Positions 18,195 through 27,041 of a DNA stretch of 64,000 bases are shown here, one piece after another. Every line of letters starts with the position of its first letter. Within the stretch, counting starts at the first letter, position 1. The notes under the pieces are model-generated. The model was given only the letters and a program-made list of their open reading frames with translations, was not told where the DNA came from and ran no database searches. This DNA comes from Nitrosopumilus sp. (GTDB taxonomy: Archaea; Thermoproteota; Nitrososphaeria; Nitrososphaerales; Nitrosopumilaceae), in NCBI GenBank assembly GCA_029862745.1, contig JAOTWS010000001.1:186001-250000 (forward strand), written 5' to 3'. Made by a program: the position numbers and the translations under genes.

Positions 18195-18236
18195 TTAGCC
18201 TAGGCTAACTTTTTTAGCCTTACGCAAATTTATAGT
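18195..18236 (-). promoter_or_regulatory. MCO-ZIP promoter with DtxR-type palindrome
   Basis: The perfect palindrome TTAGCCTAGGCTAA lies at 18195-18208, and a second half site TTAGCCTTACG begins near 18214. On the minus strand a TATA-like ACTATAAATT sits at about 18227-18236, so the palindrome covers the expected transcription start. The shape matches DtxR/MntR/IdeR operators, and a DtxR-family gene is immediately upstream. Metal-dependent repression of the oxidase and transporter is inferred. Confidence 0.7.
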
Positions 18237-18266
18237 AAAATGCACTAAAAGTAGTTTTTTATAAAT

Positions 18267-18758
18267 TTAAAAACCAAATTTCCTAAATTCAGAGAGCAGA
18301 TGAGGCTTTGATTTTAAAAACAATATGAATTTTCTGAGTTGTTTTGTTGTTTTTGGATTTAAGTGGTGTTCTATTCCTTCTACATCCTGATTTGCAGTGG
18401 AGTTGTCTATTCCTAGTATCTCAAAGAATTCCAATAGATCACTGTGCTTTTGCCTTATCTCACTTGCGATGCTTTCTCCCAGAGGAGTCAGCTTTAACCC
18501 CTGATATTTGGTATAATCGATGTACTTGTCTTCATCTAGTCTTCGTAACATCTTGGTAACACTGGGTGGACTAACGTTCATGTAGTTTGAGATATCCAAT
18601 GGCGTTGCATATCCTTTGAGTTCTATGAGTTCAGAGATTACTTCCAAGTAATCCTCCATTCTGGTTGTGAATTTTGAACTTTTTTGTCCATGAACTCGTT
18701 TTATGGATTCTAGTCGTTCTCCTTCCTTGTGTGGTTTTTCAGTCAAGAAATCAATCAA
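18267..18758 (-). CDS. DtxR/MntR family metal-dependent repressor
   Basis: The winged helix (MEDYLEVISELIELKGYATP then ISNYMNVSPPSVTKMLRRLD) is followed by the metal-binding dimerisation region with EFFEILGID and GIEHHLNP, which carry the His/Glu ligands of MntR-like proteins. No SH3-like third domain is present, so it is MntR-sized. About 25 residues precede the conserved start of the helix-turn-helix. It lies 108 bp upstream of the multicopper oxidase with the palindromic operator between, so it probably controls that pair. Confidence 0.88.
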   Translation of the reverse strand: MIDFLTEKPHKEGERLESIKRVHGQKSSKFTTRMEDYLEVISELIELKGYATPLDISNYMNVSPPSVTKMLRRLDEDKYIDYTKYQGLKLTPLGESIASEIRQKHSDLLEFFEILGIDNSTANQDVEGIEHHLNPKTTKQLRKFILFLKSKPHLLSEFRKFGF

Positions 18759-18862
18759 GATTACTTGATTTGCTTAGATTTTTAATTTATCTATTTTACA
18801 ATTAAAATTTAGTTTCCATGAAACTATAATTATTCATAATGAATTCAACGTGAGCATGAAAA

Positions 18863-18958
18863 TTATTCTCTTGCAACTACCTCATATCCAGCCTTACCAA
18901 AGTTATGGGTTACCTGGATGTATGGACAATCGTCGTAATTTTGAGTAAATTCTGTCAT
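18863..18958 (-). CDS. possible micro-protein, 31 aa
   Basis: ATG at 18958 to TAA at 18863-18865 encodes MTEFTQNYDDCPYIQVTHNF and ends KAGYEVVARE. Codon use and composition look coding, and it sits in a 500-bp spacer with nothing else. It has one cysteine and no known motif. The remainder of 18759-19270 shows no feature I can support. Confidence 0.4.
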   Translation of the reverse strand: MTEFTQNYDDCPYIQVTHNFGKAGYEVVARE

Positions 18959-19270
18959 TTTATTCTTGTGCTCTCTTTTTCAAGTTTTTTTGTGTGTTGT
19001 ATCTTGTATTTTAGAATGTTCTGAGCTAACGGATTATTTGTAAGAACTTCTGACAAAGTAACTTGTTAATTTGTGGTGGTGCAATTATTAATTTGTGCAT
19101 AACTGGTCTGAACTGAAATGCCCAAGATAATTGTAAGAACAAGAATGTAATTAAACTAGATAGAGAAGACGACGTTAAAATTAATGTCAATCCGAAAAAT
19201 TATGTTTCTAGTGCAAATTATTAGAAAATGGTATATGAACTATTGAAATAATCTGTAAATCCAGAAATTA

Positions 19271-19921
19271 TTACTTCAACTTTATTGTGATTTCTTCTCC
19301 ATTTCCAATGGGTGTTGTTATAGTTCGAAGTTTTGGATTTTTCTTAAGATAATCTGAGAATTTTTTCATATCTTGTTTATATTTTTCAGGATATAACATA
19401 TTGTCTGTAACAATCACTCCTCCAACAGATACCATCGGCAAGATCAAATCGAAATATTCGATGACATTTTCCTTGTCGGCATCAATTAGTACAAAATCAA
19501 AAAAATATTTGTATTCTTTTTGTAAACTTAATTCTCTTAGTATCTGTATTGCCAATCCTTCTTTGACAGTAATCATATCTGCAATTCCAGCTTTTTGAAA
19601 ATTCTCCTTTGCTCTTTTTATCTTGTTTGGATTTTGTTCAATTGTAATGATTTGACCTGATTGCTCATAAATTGCCTCTGCGCACCATATGGTAGAATAC
19701 CCTGTCGACATTCCAACTTCAAGCATATTTTTTACATTTTTTAGACGTAAAATCATGTTTAGTAACTCTCCAGTCTCTTTTGTAATTGCAAGCATTCTAT
19801 CTTCAGGAGCAACATTAACTTTTCTTAATTTTTCTAGTGTTGATTGTTTTTCTAATTTTTCAAGTATATTTGAAATGGATTTTATCATGCAGTATTTGAG
19901 TATTTGAAAGAATTTAATCAT
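19271..19921 (-). CDS. O-methyltransferase, caffeoyl-CoA type
   Basis: A class I SAM-dependent methyltransferase of the catechol/caffeoyl-CoA O-methyltransferase family. Motif I is LEVGMSTGYSTIWCAEA, the SAM ribose acid is in ITIEQNP, and the metal-binding Asp is in FVLIDADKENVIEYF, with VTDNMLYPEKY downstream as in the family. Translation may start at 19888 (MIKSISNIL) rather than 19921. The substrate cannot be told from sequence. It stands alone. Confidence 0.85.
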   Translation of the reverse strand: MIKFFQILKYCMIKSISNILEKLEKQSTLEKLRKVNVAPEDRMLAITKETGELLNMILRLKNVKNMLEVGMSTGYSTIWCAEAIYEQSGQIITIEQNPNKIKRAKENFQKAGIADMITVKEGLAIQILRELSLQKEYKYFFDFVLIDADKENVIEYFDLILPMVSVGGVIVTDNMLYPEKYKQDMKKFSDYLKKNPKLRTITTPIGNGEEITIKLK

Positions 19922-20069
19922 TCTTCATATATTACAATGTTGACTTCATTCAAATTTGATTATTTCAGGAATAGATAACATCTTTTTACTTTATCTCCAT
20001 TTGAAATCATAGAAATTACAAACCGTAACAATCAAAAAATTAATTATGCATGAAAATAAGATATTCTAA

Positions 20070-20297
20070 ATGGGAAAAGGAGTCATAATAGGAATAATAA
20101 TTGGGATTGCTATTACAGGATTAATTTTGACTTATACCAACACATTTGAAGTATTAAGACCTGAAGTTGAATCATCAGTTGACACTGCAAAGGATACAAT
20201 ATCAAAGATAGACGGGAAAGACGTAGTAAAAAAGGCCGAAGAGGCATCAAACAAAATTAAAGAAGTAGCAGACAAAATTAAGATAACAGATCCCTAA
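20070..20297 (+). CDS. small membrane protein with helical tail, 75 aa
   Basis: Residues 2-24 (GKGVIIGIIIGIAITGLILT) make one membrane helix. The remaining 50 residues are charged and helical (VDTAKDTISKIDGKDVVKKA and onward) and may form a coiled coil or amphipathic helix along the membrane. The ATG is 25 nt after AT-rich sequence. Function unknown. Confidence 0.7.
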   Translation: MGKGVIIGIIIGIAITGLILTYTNTFEVLRPEVESSVDTAKDTISKIDGKDVVKKAEEASNKIKEVADKIKITDP

Positions 20298-20729
20298 ATC
20301 ACAAGAATATATCTAAAACCTGTTACTCTGAGACCAAGATGTTTTCAGGCGAGTTCATCATGATATAGACATAGTTATCTAACGACTTTATGGTATAGGT
20401 TTTCATCTAGATATAAACATCAAAGAAAAAAATTATGATATCATAGTAGAAGTAGATGGTAAGACAATATTTTCATCGTACAGAGAGGATAAATCAGAAA
20501 ACAAACTCGTATTCTTTTGACATGATTCCAAATGTCACAAAATCATAAAGCTATTATGGCGAGGTTACAAATAAGTCACTGTTTGAATTACTGAGAAAAA
20601 GCAATTCAAGACTATGATGAATTGATTATGTGGAATTAGACATCAATACAATGCGGCTATATTTAAAACAGATAAAAAATAATCCGAAATACATTCTAGA
20701 ATAATACATAGATAAAATATCTAACAAAT
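20298..20729. other. spacer with a decayed coding relic
   Basis: At 20391-20520 a plus-strand frame without a start codon reads LYGIGFHLDINIKEKNYD and on to ENKLVFF before a TGA. Another piece reads YYGEVTNKSLFELLRKSN a little further on in a different frame. These look like fragments of one small protein gene broken by indels. I cannot name it. Confidence 0.35.
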
Positions 20730-20849
20730 TTAAATCTCAATTATATTATCGCAAGAGCGACACTTTACAATGACTTTTTCACCAGGCAGTCTAATGAATC
20801 TCTTTGAGCCACATTTTGGGCAAATAGGGCAAGATCGTGCGGGTTTCAT
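20730..20849 (-). CDS. zinc-ribbon micro-protein, 39 aa
   Basis: ATG at 20849 to TAA at 20730-20732 encodes a 39-residue four-cysteine ribbon with CPICPKCGSKRF near residue 7 and CRSC near residue 30. Its start overlaps the nadM stop (TGATG on the minus strand), which supports it as a real, coupled gene. Such ribbons often bind nucleic acid; the role here is unknown. Confidence 0.65.
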   Translation of the reverse strand: MKPARSCPICPKCGSKRFIRLPGEKVIVKCRSCDNIIEI

Positions 20850-21379
20850 CAATGATCAGTTGGTTTTGTATCAGTTTGAGATATTACTGTTAATCTGTTT
20901 TTTGCATTAATTTTTGTAAGCAACTCATAAACTGCATTTGGAACAAGTTCTTTCCAATTATCATTCATTTTTATCATATTGCGAATTTTGGTTGCATTAA
21001 ATTGTGGCCTATCCAAAAAGACAGGTTTGACTACATCGATACCAGAATCAGACAAGAGCATGGAAACATAATCATTCCCACTGTAAACTTTATCAAAATA
21101 TGGTAGTGTGGATTTTAGATAAGATGCCCACGTTGCAATATTAAATTGATTTTCAAGAGATACAATAAATATATTATTCAAATCAAGTGAAGCATCTTTT
21201 AGAGAATTATGAATCATTTCTATTCTCTCACCTGCAGTAAAAGGATCTTTTTCAAGATAATTAAATTGGGAGCTAGTGATGGCGATTATGACTTCATCAC
21301 ACTCATTAAGAATTTGGGTTACCAAATTCAAATGACCCAAATGAAAAGGCTGAAATCGACCCATCATCAAACCACGCAT
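20849..21379 (-). CDS. nadM: nicotinamide-nucleotide adenylyltransferase, archaeal type
   Basis: Joins NMN and ATP to make NAD. The nucleotidyltransferase motif GRFQPFHLGHL (HxGH) is at residue 7, and the C-terminal signature with Arg and Thr is DRPQFNATKIR. Length 176 fits archaeal NadM. The gene starts at ATG 21379 and ends overlapping a tiny zinc-ribbon gene. NAD synthase is encoded in this window at 44561. Confidence 0.94.
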   Translation of the reverse strand: MRGLMMGRFQPFHLGHLNLVTQILNECDEVIIAITSSQFNYLEKDPFTAGERIEMIHNSLKDASLDLNNIFIVSLENQFNIATWASYLKSTLPYFDKVYSGNDYVSMLLSDSGIDVVKPVFLDRPQFNATKIRNMIKMNDNWKELVPNAVYELLTKINAKNRLTVISQTDTKPTDH

Positions 21380-21466
21380 GATTAGTAGGTAGTGTTGATT
21401 TTATTAAATCAGTCTATTTCGCAGTATCTACTCCGTATTTTTATATTTTAAACTGACTAAAACTGC

Positions 21467-21577
21467 ATGTTAAAGATCTCAGCCTATGACGCATTTTATG
21501 GTGCAATCAGCAAACCCAATAACTGCAAAAGAGTATGCAAACAAGATAGAAACATGAGAAATAGATTATCAATGTAG
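21467..21577 (+). other. possible small ORF or relic, 36 codons
   Basis: ATG at 21467 to TAG at 21575-21577 gives a peptide beginning MLKISAYDAFYGAISKP with an RVCKQDR stretch. Coding character is modest. The rest of 21380-21869 is AT-rich with no feature I can support. Confidence 0.2.
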
Positions 21578-21869
21578 AATTTTCCAGGAGTTTGAATTTC
21601 AATGTAAATACAGTTAATGGTAGATGTTAGTAATCATTGAACAATAAAAACGATAATCTGTTGAAATATCTTCAAACCAATAATTGTTTTGAATACTGAC
21701 TATTTTGTATTGATCTTTTAGAAAATTTCTGTAGATTCGGGTGATGATTAGGTTTTGTTTTAGAGTTATGATGATACAGAATTTAATTCAAAAAAAAAGA
21801 AATATTGGTGATTTTAATGATGACAAATGAATTAGAAAGTAATTTAACAACATTTGATGATTCAAAACT

Positions 21870-22079
21870 ATGACCGATAATAATAGCATGACATCTAGCA
21901 CAGATTGTATAAATTGCACACATTCAAAAGAGGATCATCATTTGGTACTTGGTCGTTCTGGAGGAGGGGATTTTCTGCCAGGTACATCAATGCCAAGTGG
22001 AAAATTGGAATCAAGTATTACATGCACTAAATGCACCTGCAACAATTATGCTTCAGTTGAAGATTCCAAAGAGGAATGA
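21870..22079 (+). CDS. small cysteine-containing protein, 69 aa
   Basis: The product contains CINCTHSKEDHH and later CTKCTC, a possible four- to five-ligand zinc site split by a Gly-rich stretch (GRSGGGDFLPGTSMPSGK). No signal or membrane segment is seen. Its stop overlaps the start of the next small gene (ATGA at 22076), suggesting a two-gene operon. Function unknown. Confidence 0.6.
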   Translation: MTDNNSMTSSTDCINCTHSKEDHHLVLGRSGGGDFLPGTSMPSGKLESSITCTKCTCNNYASVEDSKEE

Positions 22080-22216
22080 ATGACAAAGCAATCAAATGTT
22101 GGGTACAGAGATATCTATACCCTGCAATTTTTTCTGAAAGATTTGAAGAAGAAATAAAAGATATTCTCTCGTTTGAAGTTGCATATAAAATAAAATTTGA
22201 TGCTATAATTTTATGA
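22076..22216 (+). CDS. small protein, 46 aa, coupled to upstream gene
   Basis: ATG at 22076 overlaps the upstream TGA in an ATGA, and the frame runs to TGA at 22214-22216. It encodes 46 residues rich in aromatic and acidic residues (KCWVQRYLYPAIFSERFEEE). The overlap and composition argue for a genuine gene. No family is recognised. Confidence 0.5.
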   Translation: MNDKAIKCWVQRYLYPAIFSERFEEEIKDILSFEVAYKIKFDAIIL

Positions 22217-22309
22217 TGGGTAGTATTTTGTATTCACATACAATATCATTAATCTAGTAGATCAAAATCATCTAAGATCTCTGTAAAGCAAGATGTATCT
22301 GTAGTAGTA

Positions 22310-23024
22310 CTATTTTATGGCTCCAAATGAACCAAAGACAGAATTTTTGTGAAGTATTTCTATTTTTTTAAAACCAACATCCCTCATGACTTTTATTTGA
22401 AATGTCATTGATCTTGGGGTATCTTCCTTTTCCACATACTGGAGCACATCATTCTTGTAGGACACTCCACCAACTCTTTCTAGATAATCCCTATATCGGT
22501 CCATGCTCATCTTCTGGATACGCTCATCTTCATGAGATATGAGATCAGTATCCAAAAGGACCCCCTCCTATAACAAGTGACTTGTATATTTTCTCAAAGA
22601 CACTTCTCCACTCGTCATATTCTCTGAGGTGATGAAGGACAACGGCAGCTATCACGATATCATATGTTCCACTCGTAATGTCTACACTTCTAATGTCGCC
22701 TTGAATGGTTCTCACCTCTCCACGAGTCAAGACACTGATTCTTTTTTTGGCCTGCTCTAGCATGGGAAGACTAAGATCCAAAAGTGTGCAATCAAGGTTT
22801 GGAATCTTTTGCAATGTCTTTATGGTGTAATTACCTGCACCACATCCAATATCTAGGATCTTTTTTGCGTCTCTGTTTACATAGAATGCAGATGATGCAA
22901 TCAAATCCATCTGTAAAGACGAATCAATTACAGCCTTTTGACCTGTCTCTAGGTTGGAAAATCTCTGGACGTCGTTATCAAAACGTTTCCTTATTTCATC
23001 AGGAGTTGATTTTGCTGCCAACAA
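22310..23024 (-). pseudogene. SAM-dependent methyltransferase split by one extra G
   Basis: The first part (23024 to 22545) is a class I methyltransferase with motif I LDIGCGAGNYTIKTL, the acidic LLDLSLPML, and IVIAAVVLHHLREYDEW. It then runs out of frame at IGGGPFGY. The second part (to 22310) supplies the family C-terminus after a shift at the G5 tract of 22561-22565 (plus-strand C5). Removing one G gives an uninterrupted protein of 237 residues through VIGGVLLDTDLISH. It is either a recent pseudogene, a phase-variable gene, or a homopolymer sequencing error. No decay is seen elsewhere in the gene, so loss would be very recent. Confidence 0.8.
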
Positions 23025-23203
23025 TACCTTTTCAGGGATACAATTGTTATTAGTTATGCTCTAGCGTTCTCCTTGCAATCAATCCTATATTCTAGATTCA
23101 AATCAAAGATTAGGGTACGAAAAAGTCTGCCTATGAGTTGAACTGAGCACTTCTACCATCATGACGTATTATGTGGTCTATGCAATACACGAAGCTGTGG
23201 TAA

Positions 23204-23338
23204 TTGCAAAAGTACACTGCTATTGAACCAAAGCTGCTACAAAGCGGCACCAGTTGGGGTGAGGTTAATGAATACAACAAACGAGGAGCAAATCCAGACA
23301 TGAATGCTTTGAAAAACCATATAGCAAAACTCCTGTAA
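23204..23338 (+). other. possible small ORF or relic, 44 codons
   Basis: TTG at 23204 to TAA at 23336-23338 reads as QKYTAIEPKLLQSGTSWGEV followed by NEYNKRGANPDMNALK, which looks like the tail of a real protein. The same frame continues upstream across a TAA (RIMWSMQYTKLW), so a truncated gene is more likely than an intact one. Confidence 0.3.
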
Positions 23339-23399
23339 TCGGATTGAATTGTGCTTGATTACAAATTATTTTGCGGTGTTACGCATTTTAATATCAGTC

Positions 23400-24317
23400 T
23401 TACTTGATTGACCCGCTTCCCATAATCCTGATGGTGGTGGATTCAGGTTTCAAAACCACAGCAATTTGACCCTTTTTGCATACGACAGGCTTTTCAAATG
23501 AAAGTTTCAGAGGAGAAATGGATGAAAATTTTGCAGCTTTGATTTGCAAACCAATGTTTACCAGGCATCCTTGATTTTCAGTAATATTATTTTTGTAGAA
23601 GGGGTTCTTTTGAAAATCAAGTTCAACTTCGGTCATAACATCAACTACTCCCTCTTTAGTAATTATATCTCCACGTCCAACTTCATCTGGTTTTGCACCT
23701 TTAACTGCAAGACCTACTCTTGCAGGGCATACAGATTCTCCAACAGGATCATCATGCATTTGAATGGATTTGACCAATACATCAATTCCTGCAGGATATA
23801 ATTTCAGATTGTCATATTGTTTTATTTTTCCATTTGTAACCTTACCTAAGATCACAGTACCAACTCCTTTAACATCAAAACAATGATCAATTACCATTTC
23901 GGGAGGATCATTGTTTGTTAGGGGTTCAAGTTTATCCATCTCTTCTTTGATTTTATCAGGTTCAATTTTGAGATATTTTTCAACAACTGTTCCTTTTATC
24001 ATCAAATCCAGTTTTGACTCATCAACATCAAATGTATGAGAGAGGAGCCCTTTTTCTTTTTTCAATGAATCAAGTGCAATGATTTGTTCACCAGTAAATT
24101 TATCTAATTTATCTACATAAAATATAACATATTCTGCCAAATTAATTGCCTGAAATAGTGGCTGAATTTTATCTGGGAATCCACTAGGAGTAACCCATGT
24201 TTTGATAATATCAGACTCTTTTCGGTCATAAAGTGAAAGATCAGTCACAGTTCCCTTTTTTCCAAATTCAGATGCAAGATCCTGTTTACCCAAAACAACA
24301 AAATTTACAGACTTCAT
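23400..24317 (-). CDS. EF-Tu/SelB-like protein without G motifs
   Basis: The C-terminal two thirds resembles domains 2 and 3 of EF-Tu/SelB-type factors: DHCFDVKGVGTVILGKVTNG and VLVKSIQMHDDPVGES, then KKGQIAVVLKP and RIMGSGSI. The N-terminal 100 residues are the size of a reduced GTPase fold, but I see no P-loop GxxxxGK[ST] and no NKxD, so it cannot bind GTP in the usual way. Such proteins occur in archaea as SelB/eIF2-gamma relatives of unknown role. I prefer the ATG at 24317 (MKSVNFVVLG); the frame opens at 24329. Confidence 0.75.
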   Translation of the reverse strand: MKSVNFVVLGKQDLASEFGKKGTVTDLSLYDRKESDIIKTWVTPSGFPDKIQPLFQAINLAEYVIFYVDKLDKFTGEQIIALDSLKKEKGLLSHTFDVDESKLDLMIKGTVVEKYLKIEPDKIKEEMDKLEPLTNNDPPEMVIDHCFDVKGVGTVILGKVTNGKIKQYDNLKLYPAGIDVLVKSIQMHDDPVGESVCPARVGLAVKGAKPDEVGRGDIITKEGVVDVMTEVELDFQKNPFYKNNITENQGCLVNIGLQIKAAKFSSISPLKLSFEKPVVCKKGQIAVVLKPESTTIRIMGSGSIK

Positions 24318-24376
24318 ATTTTTCAACACGACAAAGTTTTGTTTAGTATATATAAAATACGGGTCTTGATGAGCCT

Positions 24377-24559
24377 CTATGCACCGGTGTATGTTACAGG
24401 ATTTTCAGTTGTAGGAACTTCTACGGCTTGAATGGATCCAGACACATCTATCTGTGCGTCAAGTGTTATGACTTGTATTATTTTTAGAATCTGTCCTGGA
24501 CCAACCTTATGTGCAATATTTTTAAATTCGTATACGAGATTCATGTCTCCAGCAAACAA
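24377..24559 (-). CDS. small hypothetical protein, 55-60 aa
   Basis: The frame encodes MNLVYEFKNIAHKVGPGQIL and on to a Thr/Pro-rich tail. ATG at 24544 is the more probable start; 24559 would add five residues. It begins 18 bp upstream of a Gly-rich open stretch and lies 48 bp beyond the start of the EF-Tu-like gene on the same strand. The composition is convincingly protein-like, but I know no family. Confidence 0.5.
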   Translation of the reverse strand: MFAGDMNLVYEFKNIAHKVGPGQILKIIQVITLDAQIDVSGSIQAVEVPTTENPVTYTGA

Positions 24560-24972
24560 CCTTTCAATCAGCCGACAGATGGGCTCATAATTTCATGCAT
24601 AAGAGGTGGAAATTCTATTATTTACAAGATTCGCCATAGTATAGGTGCAATATTCTCAGAGTTTCAATACAAAATACTTAAGGGTAATTTTTTTGCCACC
24701 CTTGAAAAGTTATGGTTGACCAATTTTATTCCCCTAAGAAAAAAAATACACTAATGTTAAGTCACAGGTTCTCATTTTAGACAATTTTTAGCACGGAAAG
24801 ATGAAAAAACAATAGATGGTTTGAATGCTAACAACAAGTGTTCAATACTGGGAGGGCTAAATCTAAAGGAATAGTAGTCAGTGGGTGTCATGACACAAAT
24901 ATTCCAAATGATCAATTCCTTCATTGAGAATCAATTTTACTCTTAATATGGATGATTTTATGTTTTTTCTAT
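24560..24972. other. spacer before the stress-protein cluster
   Basis: About 400 bases without a supported gene. A frame on the plus strand runs through part of it but has poor coding character and overlaps the opposing small gene, so I reject it. The promoter of the UspA gene should lie near 24945. Confidence 0.35.
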
Positions 24973-25389
24973 ATGGATCTTAACAAAATTTTAGTCCCAA
25001 TAGACGGTTCAAAAAAGTCCTTTGAAGCCCTAGATCGAGCAGTAATTCTTGCAGGATTTACACATGGTCACGTAACTGGTATTCATGTAATTCCTCATGT
25101 TGTTGATGGAGGACCAAGAACAAAGGCATTTGATAAACAATTAGTCGATGATGCAAAAATCGTTCTAAAAAAAGCAACAAAACGTGTAGGAAACAAGAAT
25201 GTAAAATTTACAACGAAAATTCTAAGAGGTTCTCCAGGACATGTTACATTACATACTGCAAAAACAGGAAAGTTTGATCACATTGTAATGAGTACAACCG
25301 GTTCTGGATCTGCAACTGAAGATATGATAGGTAGTGTATCCAACCATATACTTCAAAAATCTAAAATCCCTGTATATCTGATCAAATAA
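24973..25389 (+). CDS. universal stress protein, UspA family
   Basis: A single alpha/beta nucleotide-binding domain: ILVPIDGSKKSFEALDRAV at the start, FTTKILRGSPGH in the middle, and the ATP-binding type loop MSTTGSGSATEDMIGSVSNH with the final strand KIPVYLI. I choose ATG at 24973 (MDLNKILVP) over an upstream TTG-type start. It is the first of a plus-strand run of stress and CBS genes (UspA, CBS, CBS, UspA). Confidence 0.92.
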   Translation: MDLNKILVPIDGSKKSFEALDRAVILAGFTHGHVTGIHVIPHVVDGGPRTKAFDKQLVDDAKIVLKKATKRVGNKNVKFTTKILRGSPGHVTLHTAKTGKFDHIVMSTTGSGSATEDMIGSVSNHILQKSKIPVYLIK

Positions 25390-25403
25390 TTTGGAGAACT
25401 AGA

Positions 25404-26261
25404 TTGTCTGATATAATGTCCATTTCACAAAAACCAATTACAATTGAAAAAACCTCTTCTCTAAGTCATGTAATTTCAGAATTATTGAAAAACAAAATCA
25501 GTAGATTGATTGTGACTGAAGATGGTACTTCTGTAGGGATAATTACAGAAAAAGACATCGGATTATTCTTACTTGAAGATGATTCAGACAAGTATCTGGA
25601 TGAAATCCCTGCATCTCAAATTATGCACATGCTTACTTCTGTGGATGAATCCATGTCTGTTGAGAATTGTATAGAAATAATGCTTGAAAAACAAATTGGT
25701 TCTTTGGGAGTTACCTCAAATAGTAATGGGCTGATTGGAATCATTACCAAAACTGACATTGCTCAATATTATATCAAAAAATACTCTAAAACAAATACAG
25801 TTGGAGATGTTATGACGATATCTTACATCTCTATGAACCATGATGCAACTCTTAGACATGTAGTATCTGAACTAATTGATAAAAAAATATCTAGAATTTT
25901 TATAAAAAATGAAAATGGTGAACCTCAAGGAATCCTGACATTTCGTGATTTGTTTCATGTTGCATTAGAACAAGGCAATACTGATTCTGTTTTAGATAGT
26001 TCTGATCCTGCAATATCTGTAGTTTTTACAAGAAAAGGATTCCTTTCTGATTCAGGATTTGGAAACACTATACAAGCAAAAGACGTTATGACTAAAACTT
26101 TTGAATCTGTGGATTTTGACGAAGATCTTACCGTAGCTTGTGAAGAAATGATTCAAAATAAAATCAATGGTGTTGGGGTAAGAATAAATGGTAAATTAGG
26201 TGGCGTAGTTTCTAAAACTGACATTCTAAAAGCTATTTACATAAATAACAAACCAAAATAA
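25404..26261 (+). CDS. protein with four CBS motifs
   Basis: Four CBS motifs in two Bateman modules make up the whole 285 residues. CBS motifs are visible as DIMSISQKPITIEKTSSLSH, IMHMLTSVDESMSVENCIEI, VMTISYISMNHDATLRHVVS and VMTKTFESVDFDEDLTVACE. These bind adenine nucleotides and sense energy state. No effector domain is fused. It starts at TTG 25404 or ATG 25416, 14 bp after the UspA stop, so the two are probably co-transcribed. Confidence 0.9.
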   Translation: MSDIMSISQKPITIEKTSSLSHVISELLKNKISRLIVTEDGTSVGIITEKDIGLFLLEDDSDKYLDEIPASQIMHMLTSVDESMSVENCIEIMLEKQIGSLGVTSNSNGLIGIITKTDIAQYYIKKYSKTNTVGDVMTISYISMNHDATLRHVVSELIDKKISRIFIKNENGEPQGILTFRDLFHVALEQGNTDSVLDSSDPAISVVFTRKGFLSDSGFGNTIQAKDVMTKTFESVDFDEDLTVACEEMIQNKINGVGVRINGKLGGVVSKTDILKAIYINNKPK

Positions 26262-26372
26262 TTTTTCACATTTTAGCAGTCTTGAGTTTTAATTCAAGCA
26301 TTAATTCCTGCGGGAGAGCAAAAATAATCTTAAACTTGTATATCTTATATTCAACACACGTGAATAACACTC

Positions 26373-26804
26373 ATGAGTAAATCAAAGATTCCCGTTAGCG
26401 TATTTATGATAAAAAATATTGCAACTATATCTCCATTAAATACTGTTGAAGATGCTGCCAAGATTTTTTATGAAAAAAATATTACTTCTTTGATGGTCAT
26501 GCAAAATAATGAACTAGTTGGATTAGTTACAGAAAAAGATCTTGTTACCAGTGTATTGGTTTTTGACAATAATAAAGACACACAAATAAAAGACATCATG
26601 ACTTCCTCAATAGTGAGTGTGAATTCTGACATTTCAGTAATTAATGCTGCAAATCTTATGATCGAAAAAAACATTCACAAACTTCCCGTAATGGAAGATG
26701 GTAAATTGGTAGGATTGATTTCAGCTACAGATCTCATTGTTGTCTTTTCTATGAGTAATGAAGATGATCTTGTAAAAATTTTTGGCACTCAATTAGGTCT
26801 TTAG
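26373..26804 (+). CDS. CBS-pair protein, 143 aa
   Basis: One Bateman module with two CBS motifs (VFMIKNIATISPLNTVEDAA and IMTSSIVSVNSDISVINAAN) and the nucleotide-contact pattern GLVTEKDL and GLISATDL. It resembles the stand-alone archaeal CBS proteins that regulate partner enzymes by binding AMP or ATP. It is 111 bp after the four-CBS gene, with its own AT-rich promoter region. Confidence 0.9.
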   Translation: MSKSKIPVSVFMIKNIATISPLNTVEDAAKIFYEKNITSLMVMQNNELVGLVTEKDLVTSVLVFDNNKDTQIKDIMTSSIVSVNSDISVINAANLMIEKNIHKLPVMEDGKLVGLISATDLIVVFSMSNEDDLVKIFGTQLGL

Positions 26805-27041
26805 TTGTTTTTTTTTTTTGAATTCCATTATGTCTAGTATTCAGATTGTAACGAGAATATTATGTTGTTGTGGTGTACAGAAATTCCAATTAAACTAGTT
26901 CTAAAAATCTAATCTATGAAATTTTATACATATTGGCGTACATTTCTATCCCTAATTTGGTAAAACTCTATTTCTTACATTTGATTACCATAAAAGAAAA
27001 TCATCATTGTTTTTTATAATGAATAGAATTCTTTTATGTTC

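Noticed and set aside
24509-24754. 81-codon plus-strand frame
   Set aside because: Overlaps the better-supported minus-strand small gene, with no motif and no promoter.
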